64,000 nt of DNA. It comes from Endozoicomonas sp965208385. GTDB taxonomy: Bacteria; Pseudomonadota; Gammaproteobacteria; Pseudomonadales; Endozoicomonadaceae. Below are positions 28,054-36,496 of this stretch, piece by piece. Made by a program: the position numbers and the translations under genes. Numbering within the stretch: position 1 is the stretch's first letter; each line of letters starts with the position of its first letter. Location of the stretch: the NCBI GenBank assembly GCA_965208385.1, contig CBDBOO010000093.1:62001-126000 (forward strand). Reading direction: 5' to 3'. The notes under the pieces were generated by a model. It was not told where the DNA came from. It saw only the letters and a list, made by a program, of their open reading frames with translations, and did not search any database.

Positions 28054-28707
28054 TCAGGCAGCCTGCTTTTCCAGGAGGTCTTTGTTCATCTCAATGGATT
28101 CCAGAATGGTTTTAGCTACTTCTTTTTCGCAGCCAAAATCATCCCATTGCAGAGTCACCAGAGGCGTCTGCATTTCTCTGCAGATCTGAGGCAGGCACGC
28201 CTCATGAAAATTATGCAGGTCATTGAGGTATTCCAGAGGCGTGCCAGTTTCAGCCTGACGACCTCTTGAAATAAGACGGTTATAGGCGACTTCAGGTGTT
28301 GTCCGAAGGTATAGAACGGTGCTTATACGTGGGTAATCATTCAAGCGACGTTTTATGTCGTAGTAATAATCCATGTACATGGCATTGGGTTGTTCCATGG
28401 ATAGGAAGTTGGCCTGGGAAAATATCAGGTCAGAATAAAGAGATCTCTCGATCAGGTAATTTTTACTGGGGTCAAGATCGTTAACAAGGTTAGCCCGTCG
28501 TTCAGTGATGTACTTCTGAAAACAAATCCGTTTATTGGCATCATGTGGATGACGGGTGAAATCTTCCAGAAGCTCAGAAAATGTAGGATCTTCTACCGGC
28601 TCTTTCAGTGATTCCCAACCCATTTCTGCAGCCAGTAGAGGCAGTAACGTTGATTTACCGGCGGCGATATTGGCTTCAACAGCAACAAAGTGGTTGGTTT
28701 GTTTCAT
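28054..28707 (-). CDS. Deoxynucleoside kinase
   Basis: A 217-residue P-loop kinase of the deoxynucleoside/thymidine kinase 2 type: Walker A EANIAAGKST, the ERSLYSD motif (catalytic ERS) and LYLRTTPEVAYNRLISRGR in the LID region. It phosphorylates deoxynucleosides for DNA precursor salvage; base preference cannot be told. The ATG lies just after a spacer of nearly 380 bases. It is transcribed alone towards the palindromic repeat. Confidence 0.85.
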   Translation of the reverse strand: MKQTNHFVAVEANIAAGKSTLLPLLAAEMGWESLKEPVEDPTFSELLEDFTRHPHDANKRICFQKYITERRANLVNDLDPSKNYLIERSLYSDLIFSQANFLSMEQPNAMYMDYYYDIKRRLNDYPRISTVLYLRTTPEVAYNRLISRGRQAETGTPLEYLNDLHNFHEACLPQICREMQTPLVTLQWDDFGCEKEVAKTILESIEMNKDLLEKQAA

Positions 28708-29085
28708 TAAGAACCTCTGAAGAGTAAGAACGTTGGCTCGGCTGTTGTCTGGTTGACCAGCCGCACTGTTTTCATTTTGGCGGCACTTTATTGGATCAGG
28801 GTCAGTGGATCAATAAGTAATGAAACGACTGTACTTTCCTGAGAAACCCATTTGTTTACACGGTAAAAATGAAGGTTTGTTGGTGGGCGGCTGTTCCGGG
28901 CTATTCAGGCGAAAGGCTTTTTCATTCATCAAAAAATAAAGTCGGGCGCATAGCAGGCTATGCAACCAGAATTGTGATCAATTCAGGGTGGAAAAAGCCA
29001 TGGGTAAAATCAGGAGAAAGTAATTCTTCACTGGTTCTTACTTAAGGGATGCTGGGAACTACAGTGATCCGAGTTTACTCACACA
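28708..29085. other. 378-base spacer between dNK gene and tusE
   Basis: Both flanking genes are on the minus strand, so this should hold the end of the tus operon and the promoter of the kinase gene. No convincing hairpin with a T-run, RNA gene or ORF was seen. Confidence 0.4.
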
Positions 29086-29400
29086 TTAAAAACAGTTTGT
29101 GGGCCGGGGCAGACCTGCGATTCTGGCAGCCCGTTTTGCCGGACTTTCAGGAAACAACGACATAAGATACATGCTGGTGCCTTTGTCTTTTCCCAATTGG
29201 CTGGAAATGTATTTTACGAAAGGTCGCTGGCTTGGGGCGTGTTGAAAATGGTGATAATACTCCCTGAGAGTATTGATGACTTCCCAGTGAGCCTCAGTCA
29301 GATTGATACCTTCAAGCGTTGCCAGCTGTACAGCTACGGCTTCATTCCAATCATCAAGATGTTCTAGATAGCCATCTTTGTCTAAATTCAGTAGGGTCAT
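29086..29400 (-). CDS. tusE: Sulfur relay protein TusE
   Basis: A 104-residue DsrC/TusE-family protein. It carries TEAHWEVINTLREYYHHF and the C-terminal GLPRPTNCF, whose penultimate cysteine takes sulfur from TusD and passes it to MnmA for 2-thiolation of tRNA wobble uridine. It is the last gene of the tusDCBE order, read right to left. The final residue is Phe where many homologues have Ile, Val or Leu. Confidence 0.92.
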   Translation of the reverse strand: MTLLNLDKDGYLEHLDDWNEAVAVQLATLEGINLTEAHWEVINTLREYYHHFQHAPSQRPFVKYISSQLGKDKGTSMYLMSLFPESPAKRAARIAGLPRPTNCF

Positions 29401-29422
29401 TTACGTGTAGTTTTCATCAGGA

Positions 29423-29701
29423 TTAAAACCAGCTGATAATTTTTTGGTGCCTGGTGGTCAGTGCAACAAATTCATCAAAGGATAGGGCCTTTGCTCTTGA
29501 TTCATTTAACTTCACGCCCCTGGCTATCAGGTCATCACTGAGGGCATAAATTTGATGATTCAGGGTGTTGAGTCGATCTGCATTTTCCAGAAGACAGTAG
29601 ATGCCATCTTCTATTAAAAGTATTTCGTCGTTTTCACCCAGAGCTTTATAGCAGGACTGGAAAGGTTGATTGGGCTTATTGATAGTATGCAAACTGGACA
29701 T
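29423..29701 (-). CDS. tusB: Sulfur relay protein TusB
   Basis: A 92-residue DsrH/TusB protein starting MSSLHTINKP, with LLIEDGIYCLLE and YALSDDLIARGV. It is a subunit of the TusBCD hexamer that carries sulfur. Its ATG shares a base with the tusC stop codon (TAATG), so translation is coupled. Confidence 0.9.
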   Translation of the reverse strand: MSSLHTINKPNQPFQSCYKALGENDEILLIEDGIYCLLENADRLNTLNHQIYALSDDLIARGVKLNESRAKALSFDEFVALTTRHQKIISWF

Positions 29702-30060
29702 TAGAAATTAAGCACCCTGTCGTGTTGTTGAATAAATGCAGAAAGCTTACCTGTATCGACCAGCGTATAAGGAGATTGCAGTTGTTCAGCTGTAATGTTT
29801 CTCTCTTCAAGGGAAGCTGTGTCTACATGAATACTGTCAATTCCGTATAAAGGCAGGGATTGAAATAGGGCGGAAAGGTTTTTTCTTGGCAGTAGATCCG
29901 GCGTTTGATGTGATAATAACTGGTATACACCATCACCCATAAGCAGAAGGCTGGTTGGCAGATCATAGGAAGCTGATACCAGGGCAGCATCCAGAGCTTC
30001 CCGGGCAAATTGACCATGATAAGGTGTTTTTGTGGAGATAATACAAATAGAGGTGCTCAT
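29701..30060 (-). CDS. tusC: Sulfur relay protein TusC
   Basis: A 119-residue DsrF/TusC protein (ICIISTKTPYHGQFAREALD, LLLMGDGVYQLL), part of the TusBCD complex. I choose the ATG at 30058-30060: GGAGAATAAT just upstream is a good ribosome-binding site and overlaps the end of tusD. A start four codons earlier is possible. Confidence 0.9.
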   Translation of the reverse strand: MSTSICIISTKTPYHGQFAREALDAALVSASYDLPTSLLLMGDGVYQLLSHQTPDLLPRKNLSALFQSLPLYGIDSIHVDTASLEERNITAEQLQSPYTLVDTGKLSAFIQQHDRVLNF

Positions 30061-30061
30061 A

Positions 30062-30454
30062 TTATTCTCCAAAGGTAATCAGATGGTCAGCTTCGAGGCT
30101 GGCATCAATCAGCTGACCGAGCCCCGAGAGTTCGTAATTTTCTCTCAGATTGCTGGCGCTTAACTCATAGCGTTCTGCTTCACTGCTGTCTATGATGCCC
30201 CTTCGCAGTGCTGCAGCGATGCAAACCACAGCATCCAGATTGTGCGTATTGATCAGGGTTTGCCACTCTTTCGAAAGGTTTTGTTCATCCTGGGGAGGGG
30301 AAATAAGAGAGCTGGCGTTATTTACTCCGTCCTGATAGAAAAATATCCTTATGATCTCATGACCATTAATCAGAGCCGCTCTGGCAAACTTCAGTGCTGT
30401 CTGAGGAGCCTGACTATTTGCAGGCGCGCCATACACAGCCAATGCGTATTTCAT
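30062..30454 (-). CDS. tusD: Sulfur relay protein TusD
   Basis: A 130-residue DsrE/TusD protein. The active cysteine lies in DAVVCIAAALRRGI (about residue 78), the same place as Cys78 of E. coli TusD, which receives sulfur from TusA. It is the first gene of the tusDCBE operon. A terminator and yccA lie directly upstream on the same strand, so it may have its own promoter or depend on read-through. Confidence 0.92.
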   Translation of the reverse strand: MKYALAVYGAPANSQAPQTALKFARAALINGHEIIRIFFYQDGVNNASSLISPPQDEQNLSKEWQTLINTHNLDAVVCIAAALRRGIIDSSEAERYELSASNLRENYELSGLGQLIDASLEADHLITFGE

Positions 30455-30486
30455 TTCCGGGTGTTTCCAAAGTTTTTACCAGCTAT

Positions 30487-30515
30487 AAAAAAGCCCCGCG
30501 AAAACGCAGGGCTCT
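30487..30515 (-). terminator. Terminator between yccA and tusD
   Basis: On the minus strand AGCCCTGCG pairs with CGCGGGGCT around TTTT and is followed by six T. It would end yccA transcripts before the tus genes. Confidence 0.85.
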
Positions 30516-30530
30516 TAATCATAGCAAGGA

Positions 30531-31193
30531 TCAGTCGTCACTGACACCCAGCAGATAAAGCAGAGATGTGAACAGGTTATAGATATTCAGATACAAAGAA
30601 ACGGTGGCACGGATATAGTTTGTTTCACCGCCGTGAATAATACGGCTGGTATCAAACAGAATGAAGCCGGACATCAGAAGCACGATCATGGCAGACAACG
30701 CCATGCTGGCCATTGGTGCATTGAAAAATATCAGGGCAATGCTGGCAATAACCGCAACAACCAGTCCTACCATCAAAAAACCACCCATAAAGGAAAAATC
30801 CTTACGGGTTGTCAATACATAGGCTGACAGGCTGAAGAATACAATGGCGGTACCACCCAGTGCCTGAAAGATCAGGGCTGGATTGACACTGGCATAGTAA
30901 TTCAGCATTGGGCCAAGAGCTGCACCAAGTACACCGGTGAAGGCGAATACGGCAATAATGCCTTTTTCGGACTCAGCTGTTTTATGCACAACGAACAGCA
31001 GGCCAAAGCCCACAAGGCTAAGGATCATCGCTGTGCCCCGGCCAATTTCCAGGGCCATGGCTGCACCGGCAGTCATGGCACTGAACAGCAGAGTCATACC
31101 CAGCAGCATATAGGTGTTACGCAACACCTTGTTGATTTCAATGCCTGTGCCTGTATCTGTAGCAGTGGCAGTCATAACGGGTTTACGATTCAT
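30531..31193 (-). CDS. yccA: BAX inhibitor-1 family membrane protein YccA
   Basis: A 220-residue protein with seven hydrophobic segments, LNYYASVNPALIFQALGGTA and the family end ATVSLYLNIYNLFTSLLYLLG. E. coli YccA is an inner-membrane substrate and modulator of the FtsH protease. Its position next to tusDCBE is common in gammaproteobacteria. Confidence 0.92.
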   Translation of the reverse strand: MNRKPVMTATATDTGTGIEINKVLRNTYMLLGMTLLFSAMTAGAAMALEIGRGTAMILSLVGFGLLFVVHKTAESEKGIIAVFAFTGVLGAALGPMLNYYASVNPALIFQALGGTAIVFFSLSAYVLTTRKDFSFMGGFLMVGLVVAVIASIALIFFNAPMASMALSAMIVLLMSGFILFDTSRIIHGGETNYIRATVSLYLNIYNLFTSLLYLLGVSDD

Positions 31194-31407
31194 ATTGTTC
31201 TATTCCTCTTTTGAGAACTCTAACTGGAGTATATCAGACCATAATAGTAGGGCTATAGTTTCATACCGATGAATTGTCGAGCTTTGTAAAGAAAATATGA
31301 TGCTAATGTCAGCAAAGGATTTTCAATAGCTTGAAAGCAATCAGAAAAATGATGTTTATCAAGGCGTTGACAGGGCTGAGTTTTCAGGTAGTATTTCATT
31401 CCGTCGC

Positions 31408-31498
31408 GGAGGGATGGCTGAGTGGTTGAAAGCACCGGTCTTGAAAACCGGCGTAGGTTAATAGCCTACCTAGGGTTCAAATCCCTATCCCTCCGCCA
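31408..31498 (+). tRNA. tRNA-Ser (anticodon TGA), copy 1
   Basis: GGAGGGA pairs with TCCCTCC; the encoded CCA ends the gene. The anticodon loop CTTGAAA in stem CCGGT/ACCGG gives TGA (codons UCN). The long variable arm (GTAGGTTAATAGCCTACC) is typical of tRNA-Ser. 91 nt with CCA. Confidence 0.96.
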
Positions 31499-31553
31499 TT
31501 TTTCAGCAAGCATTGTTTTCTGGGTTCAATCCAGTGAGTATGCAAATCCTATT

Positions 31554-31644
31554 GGAGGGATGGCTGAGTGGTTGAAAGCACCGGTCTTGAAAACCGGCGT
31601 AGGTTAATAGCCTACCTAGGGTTCAAATCCCTATCCCTCCGCCA
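31554..31644 (+). tRNA. tRNA-Ser (anticodon TGA), copy 2
   Basis: Identical in all 91 positions to the copy at 31408-31498, 55 bases downstream, so it is a tandem duplication or kept identical by gene conversion. A terminator follows within 25 bases, and both are probably on one transcript. Confidence 0.96.
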
Positions 31645-31664
31645 TTTCTTTATATAAAGAAATA

Positions 31665-31695
31665 AAAAAGCCCCATGTTTACTTAGGGCTTTTTC
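31665..31695 (+). terminator. Terminator after the tRNA-Ser pair
   Basis: AAAAAGCCC pairs with GGGCTTTTT around about 12 bases, and the right arm ends in five T. It is a standard bidirectional intrinsic terminator. Confidence 0.85.
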
Positions 31696-31779
31696 GTTTC
31701 TGCAGTTTTTGTTCGATATCGCTGTTAATGCCGATTGTTCGTTCCGCTATCTCTAAGATCCATGGAGAGCAACTGATTG

Positions 31780-32053
31780 GTGACTATTCAGCACCCCCTG
31801 CAATAACTGAGTAATATGTGGTTTTAGTTATAAGCCTTCTCTTTTCTTGGCTTCAGGACACTCTCATTGTTGTACTGTTATCTAAGATTGGAGCTTTGAG
31901 CACCTTGCCAAGGGTCAGATGTCGTTTATTTGCTCTATTTCAACGATAAAAGGCTATTTTCTTGAATCTGCTTTTCTGGTCGGATTTTTTTATCCCTTGC
32001 GGGACAGGCTCTTCACAAAGTTCACCTTTTTTGTGGGGGTGCTGAATAGTTAC
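31780..32053 (+). mobile_element. 274-bp MITE, copy 1
   Basis: The inverted ends GTGACTATTCAGCACCCCC / GTAACTATTCAGCACCCCC flank a non-coding 274-bp unit with 8-bp duplication ACTGATTG (31772-31779, 32054-32061). A nearly identical copy of the same length interrupts the fdhF gene (46753-47026). GTAA ends and 8-bp duplications are typical of IS66, so an IS66 transposase probably moves it (inference). It lies in the 670-base spacer between the tRNA-Ser genes and the copper operon. Confidence 0.93.
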
Positions 32054-32243
32054 ACTGATTGTTTTCATGCCAAATCCGGATAGGCAGGGTTAATCGGCAA
32101 TGGACGTCAGAACTATGTACGCTGATCGGTAATAGTATGCAGTCCTTGATGGCTTCTGGCTGGAGATTTAAATCAGGGCATTGGATGCCACTGAATCTAT
32201 CGGTTTATGTTCCTGGTTGAAAAACAGGCAGAATGGAAAATAC

Positions 32244-32274
32244 TTGACCTTCCCCCTGGGGGAAGCATTAGTTT
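32244..32274 (+). promoter_or_regulatory. MerR/CueR-type copper promoter
   Basis: TTGACC (-35) and TAGTTT (-10) are 19 bases apart, the over-long spacing used by MerR-family activators. The spacer holds the dyad CTTCCCCCTGGGGGAAG, close to the CueR operator pattern ACCTTCC...GGAAGG. It sits about 40 bases before the first ORF of the copper operon. No cueR gene is in the window. Confidence 0.72.
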
Positions 32275-32315
32275 ATTAGAACAATAAATATCAGAAGTAT
32301 CTTGCACAGAATTGT

Positions 32316-32720
32316 ATGATTATTTACACAGTAAAATCACAATGCAGTCAGGCCGAGCGAAAGTTCGTGATGCTGTTGGTTTTATTGTTACTGCTTATTC
32401 AGATTTTTTGTCTTATGCCTGTGGAACAGCATGGAGTTAATACTTCAGGTGCTCATACCTCCACATCCGCGGATACCTGGCCTGTCAACTTTCACGATCC
32501 CATCATGAACTTTGAGAGTCTGAGTGATTGCGAAACAGAATCATCTTTGCTTTCGGTTGCTTCACTGCTGGAGCTGGGTGCAGTTTTTCTCTTGCCTCTG
32601 GCCGTTGTTATTACGGCGGTACGTTTACCTCCACTCATTCGAGTCTGGCAGGATAGAGGCGATGTCATTCAGACATTGCTCCCTCCTATTTATCTGCAAA
32701 AAGTTTCCTTCCTGGAATAG
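32316..32720 (+). CDS. Small membrane protein at head of copper operon
   Basis: 134 residues with a first hydrophobic segment (FVMLLVLLLLLIQIFCLM) and a second (SVASLLELGAVFLLPLAVVITAV) separated by a polar stretch. No named family recognised. As the first ORF after the CueR-type promoter it is probably copper-controlled. The start could be the ATG at 32316 or the ATG at 32370 just before the first hydrophobic segment. Confidence 0.55.
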   Translation: MIIYTVKSQCSQAERKFVMLLVLLLLLIQIFCLMPVEQHGVNTSGAHTSTSADTWPVNFHDPIMNFESLSDCETESSLLSVASLLELGAVFLLPLAVVITAVRLPPLIRVWQDRGDVIQTLLPPIYLQKVSFLE

Positions 32721-32779
32721 AAAAGTTCAGTTTTCATTAAATCAAATTTACTGATCCTTTTTAATTTCAGGAACATACA

Positions 32780-33121
32780 ATGACATCTTTCAAAAATAAT
32801 CTGTTGGCAGCCCTTTTTTCCTCAGCTGGCTTAATAGCCTTGAATGGACAGGCTGATGAGGCACCGGTTTTTTATATCAGCCAGAATTTATCAGGCTCTA
32901 TTGCTGTCCAGGTTTATCATCAGGATGAGCCTGTATCGGGTGCTACTGTCCAGATTGATGGTTCTGGCTCCCGATCCCTGCAGGAAAAAGAGACCAATCA
33001 ATATGGACGGGTAAGGTTTTCAAGAATTACGGGTCCAAACCCGGTAAAAATCATAGCGAAGACCCCGGAAGGACGTAGTTCTTCCCGCCTGATTTATCTG
33101 TACAGAGGTGGCGATCTTTAA
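32780..33121 (+). CDS. Secreted protein with carboxypeptidase-regulatory-like fold
   Basis: 113 residues with a signal peptide (LLAALFSSAGLIALNGQA) and a beta-rich domain: VQVYHQDEPVSGATVQIDG followed by YGRVRFSRI, the pattern of Ig-like carboxypeptidase regulatory domains. Placed in the copper operon between the membrane protein and the cupredoxin, it may help handle metal in the periplasm; that role is inferred from position only. Confidence 0.6.
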   Translation: MTSFKNNLLAALFSSAGLIALNGQADEAPVFYISQNLSGSIAVQVYHQDEPVSGATVQIDGSGSRSLQEKETNQYGRVRFSRITGPNPVKIIAKTPEGRSSSRLIYLYRGGDL

Positions 33122-33196
33122 GCTGGCAGCCTCCTTTAAAGCCATCAGGTCGGACATTTTCGTCCGACCTTCTGTACAGATAACAGGTATTTAATA

Positions 33197-33685
33197 ATGA
33201 ACAAAATCACCACAGCTCTCAGTATTCTTGGTTTTTCTGTTTCTGCCAGTGTTTTTGCTGGTGGAACTCATGGCGGACATGAGGCGATGATGAATAATGA
33301 TTCTGTCAATCCGGCTGGTCAGCCCGGTTCACTCAAAGAAGTGAATCGAACCATAGATATCACCATGCACGACACTATGCGTTACAACCTGGATGAATTA
33401 CAGGTGAAGTCAGGAGAGACAATTCGTTTCAAAATTCTCAATAAAGGCCTGATACCACACGAATTCACACTGGGTGATCGAAAAGCATTACTGAAACATC
33501 AAAGTATGATGCGCAACATGCCCGCAATGGTGCATAGCGAAGCTAATGCCGTCACTCTTAAGCCGGGTGAAAGCGGTGAAATTATCTGGACGTTCAGTGA
33601 TTCCGATACGCTGATGGCAGCCTGCTTTATTCCCGGCCATTTTGAAGCGGGCATGAGTATGGCTATACAGACGGATAAACACTGA
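33197..33685 (+). CDS. Periplasmic cupredoxin (CopI-like)
   Basis: 162 residues with a signal peptide (ILGFSVSASVFA) and an N-terminal His/Met motif (GGTHGGHEAMM). The cupredoxin fold shows ETIRFKILNKGLIPHEFTLG (first copper His) and ACFIPGHFEAGMSM (Cys, His, Met ligands). It resembles copper-binding proteins found with CopA and CopB. It probably buffers or oxidises Cu(I) in the periplasm. Confidence 0.85.
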   Translation: MNKITTALSILGFSVSASVFAGGTHGGHEAMMNNDSVNPAGQPGSLKEVNRTIDITMHDTMRYNLDELQVKSGETIRFKILNKGLIPHEFTLGDRKALLKHQSMMRNMPAMVHSEANAVTLKPGESGEIIWTFSDSDTLMAACFIPGHFEAGMSMAIQTDKH

Positions 33686-33735
33686 GACGAACCGGAGCAG
33701 AGCCAGACTTACTGTCTGGCTCAGGATAAATCACG

Positions 33736-35430
33736 ATGAAAAAAAATAAACTATCTCTCAGGGCCGGTCTGTGGGCAGGCATTGCCGTACTGGGAGTATT
33801 GCTGCCGCTTATCAGTCAGGCTGCTAGCTATGATCTGGTTATTGCAGAAAAATGGGTCAATATCAGCGGTAGCCCCGCTAAAGCTATTGCCATCAATAAT
33901 GCTATTCCTGGCCCGGAACTTCGCTTCAGGGAAGGTGAACAGGTCACCATTAATGTCACCAATAAACTGGAAGAAACCACCAGTCTTCATTGGCACGGCC
34001 TGATTCTGCCTTATCAAATGGATGGTGTACCAGGGCTCAGTTTTGACGGTATAGCTCCGGGCACAACCTTCACCTATCAATTTACGGTTCAACAGAACGG
34101 CACATACTGGTATCACAGCCATTCCGGGCTACAGGAACAATCCGGCGTTTATGGTCCCATTGTGATAGAACCAAAAGGCAAGGGTGCCTTCCGTTTTGAC
34201 CGGGACTATACCCTTGTGCTGTCTGACTGGACAGATGATGATCCCAATGACGTACTGAGGAATCTGAAAAGAGACGGTGATTACTATAAAACAGGGCGCA
34301 AGGATATGCGCACCTTGTCCAGCCTTGCTTCTGAGCTTATAGACGCGCCGACCTGGAGTACGCGCTGGCAGATTTTGAGTGAGCGCCGGGCCTGGGCAAA
34401 GATGCGAATGGATCCTACCGATATTTCAGATGTGAACGGCTATACCTTTTTGATCAATGGTCGGAGCCCGGAACAGAACTGGGGGGCTTTGTACAGATCT
34501 GGAGAAAGAGTACGACTGCGTCTGATCAATGCAGCAGCCAGCACATATTTTGACTTTCGCATCCCCGGCCTGAAAATGACGGTGATACAAAAAGATGGTC
34601 AGAATGTTATGCCTGTAGTGGTAGACCAGATCAATCTGGCCGTGGCTGAAACCTATGATGTCATCGTCATGCCTGACAATGAATCGGCGTACACCTTTTT
34701 TGCCCAGTCTGCGGATAGAACCGGCTACGCCCGGGGAACCCTGTCAGTCAGGAAAGGTATGAGTGCTGAAGTTCCCGAGATGGATCCACCCCGGATTCTG
34801 GGCATGATGGATCACAGTGGTATGGATATGTCGGGCATGGGCCAAAGTGAAATGGATCACAGTGAAATGGATATGTCGTCTGATATGGCGAATATGAATC
34901 ATGACGGGATGGAGCATGACGGCATGGCAATGCCGGAAATGAGCCACCAAAGCATGGACCATGGCAGCATGATGAGTGAAGTAAGGAAACCGGAAGGTCT
35001 CAAGGTGCTTGAGTACAGTGATCTTCGATCTTTGGAACCCACTGGCTCGGACAAACCAGTGAGAGAACTGACTATTGAGTTGACGGGTGATATGGAAAAT
35101 TACATCTGGTCATTTAATGGTAAGAAGTATGCCATGGCAGATCCCATAGAGTTTGATCTTGGTGAGCGGGTCAGAGTCAAACTGATCAATAAAACCATGA
35201 TGGATCACCCTATCCATCTACACGGCATGTGGCAGGAATTACAAAACGGATATGAAAAAGAAGGCTTCGCTCCAAAAGTCCATACGGTCAATATTCCTCC
35301 CATGGGAGAACAGATTGTAGAAATCGATGCAGATGCCGTCGGTCGATGGGCTTTTCATTGTCACATTCTTTATCACGCAGATACTGGCATGTTCCGGGAA
35401 GTGCGGGTTAATCCGGTGAATGGAATCTGA
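33736..35430 (+). CDS. copA: Copper-resistance multicopper oxidase CopA
   Basis: 564 residues. The four copper-ligand motifs are all present: SLHWHGL (about 84), WYHSHSGLQ (about 126), HPIHLHGM (about 490) and HCHILYHADTGMF (about 540), so the trinuclear and type 1 sites should be complete. A Met/His-rich insert at residues 355-415 (repeats such as MDHSEMDMS and MDHGSMM) is typical of PcoA/CopA and binds Cu(I). The protein detoxifies periplasmic copper. It is followed by copB after 9 bases. Confidence 0.94.
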   Translation: MKKNKLSLRAGLWAGIAVLGVLLPLISQAASYDLVIAEKWVNISGSPAKAIAINNAIPGPELRFREGEQVTINVTNKLEETTSLHWHGLILPYQMDGVPGLSFDGIAPGTTFTYQFTVQQNGTYWYHSHSGLQEQSGVYGPIVIEPKGKGAFRFDRDYTLVLSDWTDDDPNDVLRNLKRDGDYYKTGRKDMRTLSSLASELIDAPTWSTRWQILSERRAWAKMRMDPTDISDVNGYTFLINGRSPEQNWGALYRSGERVRLRLINAAASTYFDFRIPGLKMTVIQKDGQNVMPVVVDQINLAVAETYDVIVMPDNESAYTFFAQSADRTGYARGTLSVRKGMSAEVPEMDPPRILGMMDHSGMDMSGMGQSEMDHSEMDMSSDMANMNHDGMEHDGMAMPEMSHQSMDHGSMMSEVRKPEGLKVLEYSDLRSLEPTGSDKPVRELTIELTGDMENYIWSFNGKKYAMADPIEFDLGERVRVKLINKTMMDHPIHLHGMWQELQNGYEKEGFAPKVHTVNIPPMGEQIVEIDADAVGRWAFHCHILYHADTGMFREVRVNPVNGI

Positions 35431-35439
35431 GGAATCATT

Positions 35440-36162
35440 ATGAACAGGCAAGCAATCATCTCTGTGGGACTTTTTCTGGTGGCGGTAAACTTACAGGCGG
35501 CACCGTTGTTTATCGGTAATGCCCAGCCATCACCCGCAAAGGACTTCTGGTATATCTCTGGCGAAGTGGAACTGGAGAAGAATATATCTACCAGTAACCT
35601 CTGGGAAGGAGAGGCTGAAATTCAGATGGGATCTGATTTTAATAAATTGATTCTTCAAGCCGGATCTGAAGTCAAAAATGGCAACACCGAAGAAGGTGAA
35701 GTACGAGTGCTCTATAGTCGTTACCTGGATAAGTTCTGGACGGGCCGGCTGGGTGTTAAGCATGAATTTAAACCGGTAAATGAAACTTATCTGGCCTTTG
35801 GTATTACTGGATTGGCGCCATATCGTATAGAAACAGCGTTGACCGGATTTCTGGATGACAACGGGCGATTAAGTGCTGAACTTGAGTTCTCATCAGAGCT
35901 GTATATTACTCGCAGTCTGGTAATGGAGCCCTATGCGACGGTCAACCTCTATTCCTATAACCAGTTAGCAACGGATGCCACCTCCTGGGTGGGCAGTTAT
36001 GACTTTGGAGTGCAGTTCCGTCATGACTTTTCCAAGGTGTTCGCGGTGTATGCTGACTTCAAAAGTGAACGGTTCAGCCGTGATATTCGACAGGAGAAGG
36101 CGCTCGAGGGGGATGATACTGCTCTTGATTCTCTATACCTGGGAGTGAATGTGAGTTTCTAG
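35440..36162 (+). CDS. copB: Copper-resistance outer-membrane protein CopB
   Basis: 240 residues with a signal peptide (FLVAVNLQA) and alternating beta strands ending in VNVSF (terminal Phe, typical of outer-membrane barrels). GEVELEKNISTSNLWEGEAEI and SRYLDKFWTGRLGVKHEF match the PcoB/CopB pattern. It lacks the long His/Met-rich N-terminus of larger CopB proteins. It is the last gene of the operon, closed by a strong terminator. Confidence 0.9.
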   Translation: MNRQAIISVGLFLVAVNLQAAPLFIGNAQPSPAKDFWYISGEVELEKNISTSNLWEGEAEIQMGSDFNKLILQAGSEVKNGNTEEGEVRVLYSRYLDKFWTGRLGVKHEFKPVNETYLAFGITGLAPYRIETALTGFLDDNGRLSAELEFSSELYITRSLVMEPYATVNLYSYNQLATDATSWVGSYDFGVQFRHDFSKVFAVYADFKSERFSRDIRQEKALEGDDTALDSLYLGVNVSF

Positions 36163-36496
36163 CTATATTCGGCGAATAATAGCTCGAATACATTAGTCTT
36201 TGTCTATTGAAAAAAGGATAGATTGTGATGAATCTCAATCTATCCTTTTTCGATAAACCAGGTCGCAGTACAGCGAATCATAAGTGATTTGTATTTCATC
36301 GGTACAAAAAGCAGGAGAAGAATGCGTATTTTCGTGTGTTTAGCGAAATTCTTTGCATGACCTGAAAATAATCATGCTTGCCTTTTTTTTCAAATCCCCA
36401 ATATCACTTGACCAGAAAACTATATCCGGTTTTCAGGAGAGCTTTATAATCTCCTGAAAGATGAAATCCACCGGTTCAGCGGTGGCTGCTGAGTTC
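36163..36496. other. Spacer between copB and decayed secreted gene
   Basis: It contains the terminator at 36209-36252. The rest (about 240 bases) is AT-rich and shows no ORF, RNA gene or repeat that I can support. Confidence 0.45.
36209..36252 (+). terminator. Terminator of the copper operon
   Basis: GAAAAAAGGATAGATTG pairs with CAATCTATCCTTTTTC around a 10-base loop, ending in a T-run. It works on both strands. Confidence 0.9.
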
